DNA of 47,146 nt from Desulfobulbaceae bacterium (GTDB lineage: Bacteria > Desulfobacterota > Desulfobulbia > Desulfobulbales > Desulfocapsaceae): positions 1 to 47,146 of the forward strand of contig QKIH01000065.1 of NCBI GenBank assembly GCA_003249645.1, written 5' to 3'. Below the pieces are notes generated by a model that did not search any database, was not told where the DNA came from, and was given only the letters and a program-made list of their open reading frames with translations. Positions 34,696 to 43,043 of this stretch are shown piece after piece (the stretch's first letter is position 1; each line of letters opens with the position of its first letter). Position numbers and translations under genes: made by a program.

Positions 34696-37600
34696 GGCCG
34701 TTCTCCTTATCGACTTCTTCCCTATGATCTTCGTTTCCTGCTGCACATCCAAAAAGTGATTGTTCTCCTGCTGAATAGAGCATCACGCTTTTTGAGGTGC
34801 CGCCATTACATTTTAGCATAAAATTTTGCGGTAATCGAACATGACAGACAAACTCTCCACACCAGACCATTTCCTGCTCATAAAGCCAGTCCCAATTAAA
34901 AAAATCAGATCGTTCGACGGCATTGTCAACCACACCCGGTGCGTTTTCTTCTGCTTCAGGTGCAATGGTGATATACGGGATGCCCAGAGATGTGATATTT
35001 TGAAAAAAATGAGACCCTTGTGACGGTTCAGCCTTCAATTCACGGTGGCAGATTTCAACAATGGCGCCAACATGGGAAATATCACTCCACATCACCGGGA
35101 TGCCCAGCCATCTGTCGGCAGAACCCCATCTTCCCGGTCCGATAATGAGATATTTTTCGTCTCTGTCCACAAAACCACGATTGGCACAAGCTATCTCTGC
35201 GGCAATCTTTTTCGTTGTCGTAATGTCAAAATCACGCATATCAACATAAAGGATATCCCGCATAAAGTTAAAGATTCCGTGACCCAGAGTATGCGCTGAG
35301 TAACCAAATGCATGCTCTATATCTTCCGGACAAATATGGATTTCACGTCTCTCACCGCCGGTAACCATCGGACGAATCTGCAGAATGTTGAGCTTGCTCT
35401 CCTCAATGTTCTCAGCCATATTGAGAGTAAACTCGATTTCTACTTCGCATCCCATTCCGTCACGACCGAGTTTCATGATCTCGGTCAATACGGCCGGCAG
35501 CGGATACATATTATATTTTAACAGTGGTGCAAAACTCATTATTTTCAGACCCGGCACGTTGGCATCACGCACCCTGTCTTCATCAGCCAGATAGGTTGAA
35601 CTCAGAATCTGCACCGGAAGCTCATGTTCCGCGTCCTGCACCTCTCTGCGCAACAGATTTGAACGATACCTGTTGAGACAGTCTTTGTTTGTCATATCAA
35701 GACAATAAAACTGCCGCTGGCTGTTGGCCAGAATATCGGCCACAGCCGAAAACTGGATGAGCCGCTTAGGCTGAGCCGGTGAAAAACGTAAAGCCTTTTC
35801 ACCCTCGACAACCGTTTTACCGAGGCCGAGAGCAATGTGTGCAATACCCTCCTCAGGCGTCATCTTCAATACCGGATAGTAATTATGCGACTGCACAACC
35901 CCTGAAACCGCCGGGTAAAAATAATCACCATACTGTTTCCCGCTGAGTTCCTGAATGATGACAGCCATAGCCTCTTCGCCCCTTCCATGGTTCGAGGTTT
36001 TGGCAAAGGCGCGGGGACCTTCATACCATGTTGAGGCAAAGACAAGCTTAATCGCGCTTTCCAGTTGAGCCAGCCGAGCAGAAAAGTCATCCTGATTATT
36101 GGTCAGAAAGTAGGTCGAATAGAGGCCGGCATAGGGCCTGAAATGGGCATCCTCAAGAAGGCTCGATGATCTGACCGATAGAGGGAAGGTGCAGCGCTCA
36201 AGAAAATGACAGAGCTCATCACGCAGCCACTGGGGTAAAACGCAATCGATAAATATATTACCTATATGCTCATCCGATTCTGCATGAAAACCGTGCAGCC
36301 CGTTTAATTCAATAAACTCATCAAACCCCTGGGAGGTGATAACACAGGTCTTAGGGATCACTACATACCGCTGAATCAGCTCATTCGGGTTCATCTGCAG
36401 CATAGCCCACATAAAGGCCAGCCCTCTAGCCTTGCCTCCCAGCGAACCGGTTCCCATCTTGACAAAGTCATTAATATCAGGATCATAGGCAGATGAAGAA
36501 AACCGGACTACCACCCCGCTCTGTCGACTTTTTCTCAGATTCCTTATTTTTCCGATGATAACAGATCTGACCTGGTCGGCGGACAGTTCTGGGCTGATAA
36601 TGTCACAATGCAGATCTTTGGCAAGAGCGACTTCAGACCTTGCCATAACCCAGTTTGAGAAGTGGTTGCGTGAGAGATGATAGAGCAGTGACTCATCGGG
36701 AATCTTTCCGATCTGATCCTCAAATTCCCTCAGGCTTGAAGCCTCGGCCACCGGCGACTGATCAACCATCCTGAAAATGAAATTGCCAAAACCGAGATGA
36801 TCAAGACAGAACCTGTGTATCTCTTCCTTAATGGTTGAGGAGTCCTTATCGATGAACACGGCCGGAATCTGCCGTGCAAGCTCCCGGTTTGACGGCTCGG
36901 AAGAGAGCAGAAGCATAGGGAGGTCAGGAATATCCTGGCGGACCTGTTCAATAAAATGAACTCCGGCCCGACCGTCAAGCTTCCCCTGCCGTGGGATCCT
37001 GGCATCACTAATCACCGCGAAGACATAGGGTTTGTAGCGCTTATACAGATTCAGAGCCTCTTCATAGTTTGTGGCCATCAGTATTTTCGGCCTGGCCCTC
37101 ATCCGCAAGATTCGATGACGTTCATTAAGGCTCTCATCAAGAACGGCCTGGGTCTGCCGGACGACTTCATGATAGATCTGGGGTAGAAAAAACGAACGAT
37201 ACTGAGAGTTATCTTCAACATAGATAATAACCCGCACCATTGCCCTTTCGGTATCGGCATCGGCGTTGCGGTGATCTTCAACGTTTTTTATCAGGGCAAG
37301 CAGGAAATCCGATTCACAGCACCAGAGAAAACTGCGGTCAATGCGATTGATTTCTCCCGGCAGCACCAGGGTATCCTGATAGGTGTGGGCAACAAGGATC
37401 ACCGGGATATGGGGTTGGATTTTTTTTATCTCTGCAGCCAGCTCCTGGGCATGCATTCCGCCCAGATAGGGCATGGTGATAACCATGTCAAAATATTTAC
37501 TGTGCAGGGTTTCCAGAGCTTCACTGGCTGAAGAGACACGGCTTATCCGGGGAGCATTGCTTAAATTAAGCCCCTGATACTCATTGATAAGACGCATGGC

Positions 37601-37723
37601 AATACTGCCGTCTTCTTCCATGATGAATGCATCGTAGAGACTGGATACCAGGAGGATATCCCGCACTTTAAACATCATCAGTTCGTGAAAAATAGTAAAG
37701 TGGGGATCGAAGGTGGGTATCAT
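34670..37723 (-). CDS. Double-receiver / PEP synthase ATP-grasp fusion protein
   Basis: 1017-residue cytosolic protein. Residues about 18-150 are a receiver-like domain without a phosphoacceptor (Thr83 in VITMPYLGG). Residues about 162-310 are a second receiver with a normal site: acidic pair VEDN (169-172), Asp240 in VISDARIP, Ser in LLSSEPS and Lys293. From about 423 follows the pyruvate/PEP-dikinase ATP-grasp domain (GTGSLGGKARGL, SVRSSSLLEDA, RPYAGLYSTY, SGVVQSHN, LQIRPM). The phosphohistidine swivel and PEP-binding domains of true PpsA are absent; instead a roughly 230-residue C-terminal domain contains YLIIGPGRWGSADRWLGIP and EPSQGSHFFQNITSLG. Overlaps gdhA by 26 bases. Likely a phosphorylation-controlled ATP-grasp enzyme or kinase; substrate unknown. 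No ribosome binding site is seen at the chosen ATG. Confidence 0.82.
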   Translation of the reverse strand: MIPTFDPHFTIFHELMMFKVRDILLVSSLYDAFIMEEDGSIAMRLINEYQGLNLSNAPRISRVSSASEALETLHSKYFDMVITMPYLGGMHAQELAAEIKKIQPHIPVILVAHTYQDTLVLPGEINRIDRSFLWCCESDFLLALIKNVEDHRNADADTERAMVRVIIYVEDNSQYRSFFLPQIYHEVVRQTQAVLDESLNERHRILRMRARPKILMATNYEEALNLYKRYKPYVFAVISDARIPRQGKLDGRAGVHFIEQVRQDIPDLPMLLLSSEPSNRELARQIPAVFIDKDSSTIKEEIHRFCLDHLGFGNFIFRMVDQSPVAEASSLREFEDQIGKIPDESLLYHLSRNHFSNWVMARSEVALAKDLHCDIISPELSADQVRSVIIGKIRNLRKSRQSGVVVRFSSSAYDPDINDFVKMGTGSLGGKARGLAFMWAMLQMNPNELIQRYVVIPKTCVITSQGFDEFIELNGLHGFHAESDEHIGNIFIDCVLPQWLRDELCHFLERCTFPLSVRSSSLLEDAHFRPYAGLYSTYFLTNNQDDFSARLAQLESAIKLVFASTWYEGPRAFAKTSNHGRGEEAMAVIIQELSGKQYGDYFYPAVSGVVQSHNYYPVLKMTPEEGIAHIALGLGKTVVEGEKALRFSPAQPKRLIQFSAVADILANSQRQFYCLDMTNKDCLNRYRSNLLRREVQDAEHELPVQILSSTYLADEDRVRDANVPGLKIMSFAPLLKYNMYPLPAVLTEIMKLGRDGMGCEVEIEFTLNMAENIEESKLNILQIRPMVTGGERREIHICPEDIEHAFGYSAHTLGHGIFNFMRDILYVDMRDFDITTTKKIAAEIACANRGFVDRDEKYLIIGPGRWGSADRWLGIPVMWSDISHVGAIVEICHRELKAEPSQGSHFFQNITSLGIPYITIAPEAEENAPGVVDNAVERSDFFNWDWLYEQEMVWCGEFVCHVRLPQNFMLKCNGGTSKSVMLYSAGEQSLFGCAAGNEDHREEVDKENGLGENNQSD

Positions 37724-37871
37724 GGTTTAAAGATAAGTTATTTTATTTCATAACTCCGCTTACTAAACCTATAAGCGCCTAATGTTCGTATGATTATTGT
37801 ATATCGGTTTGAAAAAAAAAGAAAATTCTTTCGGGATGCTGTTGGAAGAAATACCTGGCAGCGAGCAGGCT

Positions 37872-38441
37872 TTAATAGCCGGTCTTGTTTTTCAGTGCCA
37901 CCGGTCCCTGCAGTTCAGGATGACGACCGGTTTTATCGGCATAAAACTCTGCTATCACCTGCATATCCTGGTCGATATTGCCGGAAGGAAGCAGAACCTG
38001 CCCTACAGTTATCTCCTTTCTTGAATAATCGATAGCCCCCAAGACCACGGGCACACCTGCTTTGACAGCAAGCAGGTAAAAACCTGTCTTCCAGTACTCA
38101 GCCCTGTCTCTGGTTCCTTCAGGTGAAATAGCAAGGATAAGACGGTCTCTCTGATGAAAAAGTTCGATGATGCTTTTAAGAAAAGCGCTTCCTCTGCTCC
38201 GGTCAACAGGGATACCGCCGATAGCACGGAAAAAATGGCCGAGAGGCCAGAAGAAGAGCGTGTGTTTCATGGCCCAGTTAAAGCGCAATCCGATACTGCT
38301 GAGACCAAGCATAGTATAAACAAAATCCCAGTTCGAGGTGTGGGGTGCACCGATAAGGACGTATTTTTTAAATTGCGGCAGCTCTGCCTTTGTCTTCCAA
38401 CCCAGAAGGTGCAGAATAAGGGTACTCAATCTTGCCAGCAT
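37872..38441 (-). CDS. 1-acyl-glycerol-3-phosphate acyltransferase-like (PlsC family)
   Basis: 189-residue lipid acyltransferase with the PlsC motifs: HTSNWD (the HX4D catalytic pair), FRAIGGIPVDR and ISPEGTR. It is shorter than usual PlsC (about 240) and lacks a long N-terminal helix, resembling the small acyltransferase subfamily of glycerophospholipid proteins. It probably acts at the inner membrane. It follows mobA on the same strand. Confidence 0.88.
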   Translation of the reverse strand: MLARLSTLILHLLGWKTKAELPQFKKYVLIGAPHTSNWDFVYTMLGLSSIGLRFNWAMKHTLFFWPLGHFFRAIGGIPVDRSRGSAFLKSIIELFHQRDRLILAISPEGTRDRAEYWKTGFYLLAVKAGVPVVLGAIDYSRKEITVGQVLLPSGNIDQDMQVIAEFYADKTGRHPELQGPVALKNKTGY

Positions 38442-38489
38442 TTCAAAAACCCGTTTTTGTTAAATTTCGATACAATCAGATTCCTGTGC

Positions 38490-39084
38490 TCATCCAAGAA
38501 GTTTCTTCAACTGTTCCTCATCATTTACATTGGACCAACTTGTCAGCAAATCCTCCGGAATTAAAGGGGAAAAGATTTTCTCACGCTCACAGATTGAAGT
38601 TAACGAGAACCTGTTTGCCGCAGCTGCAGCTTTGAACGCACCTGCAACTTTAGTGCGATAAAGAGCAAAAAGAGGTTCCAGTTTGCCTGTTCCGGCATTA
38701 AGCGGAATAAGGGCATCACCCTGCATCAGATTAAACTGCTCAATCAGCCAGGCAACGGCTTCACCAGAAACAACAGGCATATCGCAGGCCATGACCAGCC
38801 AGTCCCTGGCAGGATATTTTCCCATAGCCCCCATTATCCCCGCCATGGGGCCCTGAAATCCCTCTGCATCGCCAATACGTTCCAGATAAACAAGGGACTC
38901 CGGGATATCGCCGACACCCGAAAGACAAACCTGCTCAACAAATGGCGAAAGCATTTTGACGTTTCGTTCCAGCCACGTCTCACCAGTGTCAAATCGAATG
39001 AGATGGCTTCGGCCGCCCCATTCGCGAACTCCTGCCGCCGATCAGGATCAGGCCGTAGGGCCGCAAAGTGCTCACGTTATTCAT
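38490..39084 (-). pseudogene. mobA: MobA molybdenum cofactor guanylyltransferase gene with frameshift
   Basis: MobA joins GMP to Mo-molybdopterin, making the MGD cofactor that the window's molybdopterin oxidoreductase would need. The ATG at 39084 begins MNNVSTLRPYGLILIGGRSSRMG, the nucleotide-binding P-loop motif of MobA, then the frame stops after a few codons. The rest of the family sequence (RFDTGETWLERNVKMLSPF onward, with WLVMACDMPVVSG, to the stop at 38490) is in another frame. The break is near 39005-39012, where CCGAAGCCATCTC lacks two bases relative to an expected CCGAAGAGCCATCTC. Restoring them gives 198 residues, the normal length. A sequencing error or recent mutation is more likely than an old pseudogene. 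Confidence 0.85.
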
Positions 39085-39093
39085 GGTGACCGT

Positions 39094-39927
39094 TTATGGT
39101 TGAAAAACAGGCAAAGAACAGCTGCTGATTATTCCTGCTGCTCTTCCTTTCTCAAGAAAGACGCGAACAGCTTCTTTTCCCTCTTCACCGATGTTGCGTG
39201 AGAAATCATTGACATACAGCCCGATATGGCTGTTTACCACTTCTTTTTCAAGCTCCTGTGAATGCTTGCGAATATAGGGAAGACAATTATCCGGGTTTAC
39301 TCTGGCATAATCGATACTTGAGCCGATCATGCGATCCACCTCCTCAATGATTTCGGCGCCAAGACTCCTTCTGGCTGCAATACAGCCAAGCGGGATGGCC
39401 TGCCCGGAGGTATTTTCCCACCACTGTCCCAGGTCCGCCAGACAGCTGAGGCCGAGCTTTTGATAGGTGAATCTGCTCTCGTGAATAATAACCCCGGCGT
39501 CCACCTCACCGCTTTGTATCGCAGACATGATGGTGTCAAAACGCATTACCTTGAGACCAACCGCTTTTGGCAGAAACATTCTAAACAGCATGGCAGCGGT
39601 GGTGTATTCTCCCGGTATGGCAACTGTTCCTCCGACAAGACTTTCCGGTTCAACCTGCTTATTTGCAACCAATAAAGGGCCGCAGCCTCTTCCCAGGGCA
39701 CTGCCGGTGGAAAGGACACAATACTCGTCCAGCACATGCCCCAGGGCATGATAGGAGAGTTTTGTGATATCAAGCCGTTTTTCCATGGCCCAGAGGTTCA
39801 GGGTCTCCACATCTTCAAGCTTTGGTTTTGCAAACTCGGCAAAACCGCCGATTTTATCGTGGACCAGACCGTAAAATATAAAGGTGTCATTCGGGCATGG
39901 AGAAAACCCGAGAGTGAGAGGATTCAT
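39094..39927 (-). CDS. mqnD: MqnD, 1,4-dihydroxy-6-naphthoate synthase
   Basis: 277-residue enzyme of the futalosine route to menaquinone, converting cyclic dehypoxanthinylfutalosine to 1,4-dihydroxy-6-naphthoate. It has the periplasmic-binding-protein-like fold. The N-terminus LTLGFSPCPNDTFIFYGLVH, DITKLSYHALG and AGVIIHESRFTYQKLGLSCL are diagnostic for MqnD. It begins one base after the mqnB stop, so the two are an operon. Other steps (mqnA, mqnC) are elsewhere. Confidence 0.95.
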   Translation of the reverse strand: MNPLTLGFSPCPNDTFIFYGLVHDKIGGFAEFAKPKLEDVETLNLWAMEKRLDITKLSYHALGHVLDEYCVLSTGSALGRGCGPLLVANKQVEPESLVGGTVAIPGEYTTAAMLFRMFLPKAVGLKVMRFDTIMSAIQSGEVDAGVIIHESRFTYQKLGLSCLADLGQWWENTSGQAIPLGCIAARRSLGAEIIEEVDRMIGSSIDYARVNPDNCLPYIRKHSQELEKEVVNSHIGLYVNDFSRNIGEEGKEAVRVFLEKGRAAGIISSCSLPVFQP

Positions 39928-39928
39928 A

Positions 39929-40585
39929 TTATATCAATGCCTTACATAAAATATTTACTACTGAAGCGGCTTTTTGCGCGGCCTCTTTTATTTTCCAGCC
40001 GGACACATCGCGGTCTTCAACCATATTTGAAACAGCCCTGAGCTCAATGAAGGAGATATCGTAATATCTGCATACCCTTGCAGCTGCAGCGCCTTCCATA
40101 TTTTCACAGAGCCCGTTCCAGCGCTGCTGCAGTATTTTCCCTCGACTCGACGTACCTGAGGCGCTGTTGACCGTAACAAACACTCCTTCAGTAAGAGTGC
40201 ATCCGGCAGAAGTTAAGATCTCGCCGCAGCGGCCATTGAGCTTCTTATCAATGTCAAATTCTATTTCACCTGCCATTTCCGGATTAAAATAGAGGTACTC
40301 GCCTTCAAGCTGTACCCCAAAATCACCGAACACTTCACGGCTGGCAAGACAGAGATCGAGCATTCCAGCTTTTTTATTGTGCATACCGCAATCATATGCG
40401 CCGGCCACACCTGTATTTATAATCATCTCAGGTTTTGCTTCAAGCTGTTCAATATAGCGTGTGAGTCTGAACGCGGTCTCAACCGGTCCCACCCCGGTGA
40501 TAAAAAGTTGAACAGCCGGATTTTCTACCGGCAGATGAAGAAGAGGTTCCGCCTCAATTTGGGTTGCCACAGTTACCAGAATCAT
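39929..40585 (-). CDS. mqnB: Futalosine hydrolase MqnB
   Basis: 218-residue nucleosidase of the purine nucleoside phosphorylase fold, removing hypoxanthine from futalosine (or the adenine-bearing analogue) in menaquinone synthesis. Start set at MILVTVATQIEAEP, the usual family beginning; a farther start at 40630 would add 15 unsupported residues. FITGVGPVETAFRL, INTGVAGAY and CENMEGAAAARVC (catalytic Glu-Met-Glu region) are visible. It precedes mqnD and diverges from queA. Confidence 0.92.
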   Translation of the reverse strand: MILVTVATQIEAEPLLHLPVENPAVQLFITGVGPVETAFRLTRYIEQLEAKPEMIINTGVAGAYDCGMHNKKAGMLDLCLASREVFGDFGVQLEGEYLYFNPEMAGEIEFDIDKKLNGRCGEILTSAGCTLTEGVFVTVNSASGTSSRGKILQQRWNGLCENMEGAAAARVCRYYDISFIELRAVSNMVEDRDVSGWKIKEAAQKAASVVNILCKALI

Positions 40586-40706
40586 GGTATGTAGATCATC
40601 TTTCGTATTTTTTGCCGCTTCGATTAACACAACATGTATTGCGGCCTATTAGAGAATCAACGTTTTTTTACGGTATACCGAAGTACTTACTCATTCATCC
40701 AGCCCC

Positions 40707-41786
40707 ATGCAACAGGATTTCACACTCAACGCCTACGATTTCAACCTTCCCGAGAAAAATATCGCCCAGAAACCGGCTGATAACCGGGAGCAATCCAAAC
40801 TCCTTGTCGTTCATCGCCGGGATAACAGTCTTGAGCACAGAATTTTCAGTGATATCGCAGACTATCTTCAACGGGGCGACATGCTGGTTGTCAATGATAC
40901 CAGGGTCTTCCCGGCAAGACTTCATGGCCGTAAAGCTTTCGGCGGCAAGGCGGAAATATTTCTGCTCGAATTTCCTCTTCTTCAACCCGGCAAGACAGAT
41001 AACGGCAGGCTTTGCGCCAGCGTTCCTGTGCTGATCAAAAGCTCCAAAAGACCAAAACCCGGTTCCAGTATCGAGATCAACAACAATCTCAGCTGCATAG
41101 TAGACTCTTTAGGTGAAGGAGGAAAAGCTGAGATTACCCTATATTATCCGGCAGGGCTTGATCTTGCCACCCTTCTTGAGGAAAGCGGCCAGGTTCCTTT
41201 GCCGCCGTACATATCACGGGAAAATGGAACTACCGAAGAAGACAGGCAGCGTTATCAGACGGTCTATGCCAATCGCCCCGGCGCCGTTGCGGCCCCGACC
41301 GCCGGTCTTCATTTCACGACATCACTGCTTGAGAAACTCCGGGCTCAGGGTATTCTTACCGGCAGCATAACGCTTAATGTCGGTTACGGAACCTTTGCCC
41401 CTGTCCGGGTTGATGATATCACCAGCCATGATATCCACCACGAATATATCAATGTCTCAGAACAAGTGGTCAACGATATCAACGAAGTGAAAAGGAAGGG
41501 CGGAAAAATCTGGGCAGTGGGAACGACGACCGTAAGAGCCCTTGAATTCGCTGCTAAAACCGGAAAGCTGAAGCCGACAGAAGGCTGGTGCGATCTTTAC
41601 ATCCTGCCAGGCTTTCAATTCAACGTCATTGATCACCTGATCACAAACTTTCATCTGCCGAAATCGTCGCTGCTGTTTCTTGTCTCCGCGCTCTGCGGAA
41701 GGGAAAATCTGCTCGATTACTATCAGGAAGCTATAGAAAAAGGCTACCGCTTCTACAGCTACGGCGATGCCATGGTCATTCTGTAA
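40707..41786 (+). CDS. queA: S-adenosylmethionine:tRNA ribosyltransferase-isomerase QueA
   Basis: 359-residue enzyme that transfers the ribosyl moiety of SAM onto preQ1-tRNA to give epoxyqueuosine. FNLPEKNIAQKPADNREQSKLLV is the family N-terminus; RGDMLVVNDTRVFPARLHG, RYQTVYANRPGAVAAPTAGLHFT and VGYGTFAPVRVDDI follow, ending with ITNFHLPKSSLLFLVSAL. Full length, single gene. It diverges from mqnB by 121 bases. Confidence 0.97.
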   Translation: MQQDFTLNAYDFNLPEKNIAQKPADNREQSKLLVVHRRDNSLEHRIFSDIADYLQRGDMLVVNDTRVFPARLHGRKAFGGKAEIFLLEFPLLQPGKTDNGRLCASVPVLIKSSKRPKPGSSIEINNNLSCIVDSLGEGGKAEITLYYPAGLDLATLLEESGQVPLPPYISRENGTTEEDRQRYQTVYANRPGAVAAPTAGLHFTTSLLEKLRAQGILTGSITLNVGYGTFAPVRVDDITSHDIHHEYINVSEQVVNDINEVKRKGGKIWAVGTTTVRALEFAAKTGKLKPTEGWCDLYILPGFQFNVIDHLITNFHLPKSSLLFLVSALCGRENLLDYYQEAIEKGYRFYSYGDAMVIL

Positions 41787-41790
41787 AAGA

Positions 41791-41821
41791 TACGATCAGC
41801 CTGCAGATCAGACTGATCGTA
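41791..41821. terminator. Hairpin between convergent queA and fmdB-like genes
   Basis: Perfect 9-bp stem TACGATCAG / CTGATCGTA with a 13-base loop, directly after the queA stop. On the - strand it is followed by TCTTTTAC, so it may serve mainly the zinc-ribbon gene; on the + strand the flank is A-rich. Confidence 0.55.
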
Positions 41822-41831
41822 AAAAGTCGGG

Positions 41832-42089
41832 TCATTTTCCGGAAGATGCTGCCGGGCACCCCTGACATCCGCCGCCGCCACAGGCCGGAGCAGCCTTTGC
41901 TCCACCGCCGCTGGAAGAGTATCCGTCAGAATACCAGCCGCCGCCTTTAAGCTGAAAAGAATTCATCGACATAATCTTTTTCACCGGGCCGTCACATTCC
42001 GGACAATTGGTCAAGGGACCGTCGCTCATTTTCTGCTGAACTTCAAAAACTTTCTTACACGATTTACATTCGTACTCATAAACAGGCAT
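41832..42089 (-). CDS. FmdB-family zinc-ribbon protein
   Basis: 85-residue cytosolic protein starting MPVYEYECKSCKKVFE, with CKSC and CPEC pairs forming a zinc ribbon, as in FmdB-type putative regulatory proteins. The Gly/Ser/Cys-rich tail (GGGGCQGCP) adds further cysteines. Function unresolved for the family. TTGGAG lies seven bases before the ATG. Confidence 0.92.
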   Translation of the reverse strand: MPVYEYECKSCKKVFEVQQKMSDGPLTNCPECDGPVKKIMSMNSFQLKGGGWYSDGYSSSGGGAKAAPACGGGGCQGCPAASSGK

Positions 42090-42321
42090 TTTTCTACTCC
42101 AAACAAATTCGCTTCAAGCTATTGGAAAAAGGATACAGAACCAGATATCCTTCATGATGCAATGAAACAATGATATTTTGGCTTGTTAAATTAATTCTCT
42201 GGACTATTTCTGTCAAGACAGGGATTATTTCCGAACTACATATTTACTCCGGTTGTTGTTATAACACTTTTCTGGTATAGGATGCATTGACAATCATCTG
42301 GACAAGACCAAGTATCTTTAC

Positions 42322-43041
42322 ATGAAATTGAGATTTATGCATAAAACAGCATTTTTTGTTTTTCTTTCTCTTCTATCGGTTTTCTTTCTTCCTTTTCAGA
42401 GCCTGGCTGTGTCAGAGCAGGCTGAAGATCCGTATGCAATAGCTGAAAGACTGCAGCAGAAATATGACACGGCGAAAAGCATCAGCTTCCACTTCCAGCA
42501 GACCACCGTCAGTGAAATGGGCGGCCGCCCCCAGCAGGGCTCCGGTGATGCCTATTTTCTTAAAAACGGCAAAAACGGTGAAATGCGCTGGAATTACAAC
42601 ACGCCGGATCAGCAGGTTCTTGTCAGTGACGGGGAAACCTTTTCGATGTATTTTTCTCATCTTAAACAGATGATAATTACCAAGGCCTCGGCAATGGAGT
42701 CGCAGCTGACCTACTCTTTTTTTACGGGTACCGGCAACCTCATAGAAGACTTTCTCATTTTTTCACCCGACGAAGCTGTCGCAGCTGATTCACCAAGCGG
42801 TGCCTACAAAGTGATAAAACTCGTTCCGAAAGAAGTCCAGAATCAAGTGCAGGACATTCACCTTTTTGTTACCGGTGATTCACTCATACAGCGCATCGAG
42901 ATTCGTGATCATTTCGGTACCATTACCACCCTGAATCTCAGCAACATCGCTCTCAACAACCTGCAGGATAAGAGTGCAGAAGAGCTGGAGGCTCTTTTTT
43001 CCTTTACCCCACCTGAAGACACTGAAATTATCCGCCAGTAA
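42322..43041 (+). CDS. lolA: Outer-membrane lipoprotein carrier LolA-like
   Basis: 239-residue periplasmic chaperone that carries lipoproteins from LolCDE to LolB. A signal peptide ends near QSLAVS. Mature sequence: AERLQQKYDTAKSISFHFQQTTVSE, GEMRWNYNTPDQQVLVSDGETFSMYF and DPYAIAERL fit the LolA half-barrel, with aromatic residues lining the cavity. First gene of a tight four-gene operon: the radical SAM gene starts 2 bases later. An in-frame alternative start exists at Met6. Confidence 0.9.
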   Translation: MKLRFMHKTAFFVFLSLLSVFFLPFQSLAVSEQAEDPYAIAERLQQKYDTAKSISFHFQQTTVSEMGGRPQQGSGDAYFLKNGKNGEMRWNYNTPDQQVLVSDGETFSMYFSHLKQMIITKASAMESQLTYSFFTGTGNLIEDFLIFSPDEAVAADSPSGAYKVIKLVPKEVQNQVQDIHLFVTGDSLIQRIEIRDHFGTITTLNLSNIALNNLQDKSAEELEALFSFTPPEDTEIIRQ

Positions 43042-43043
43042 TC

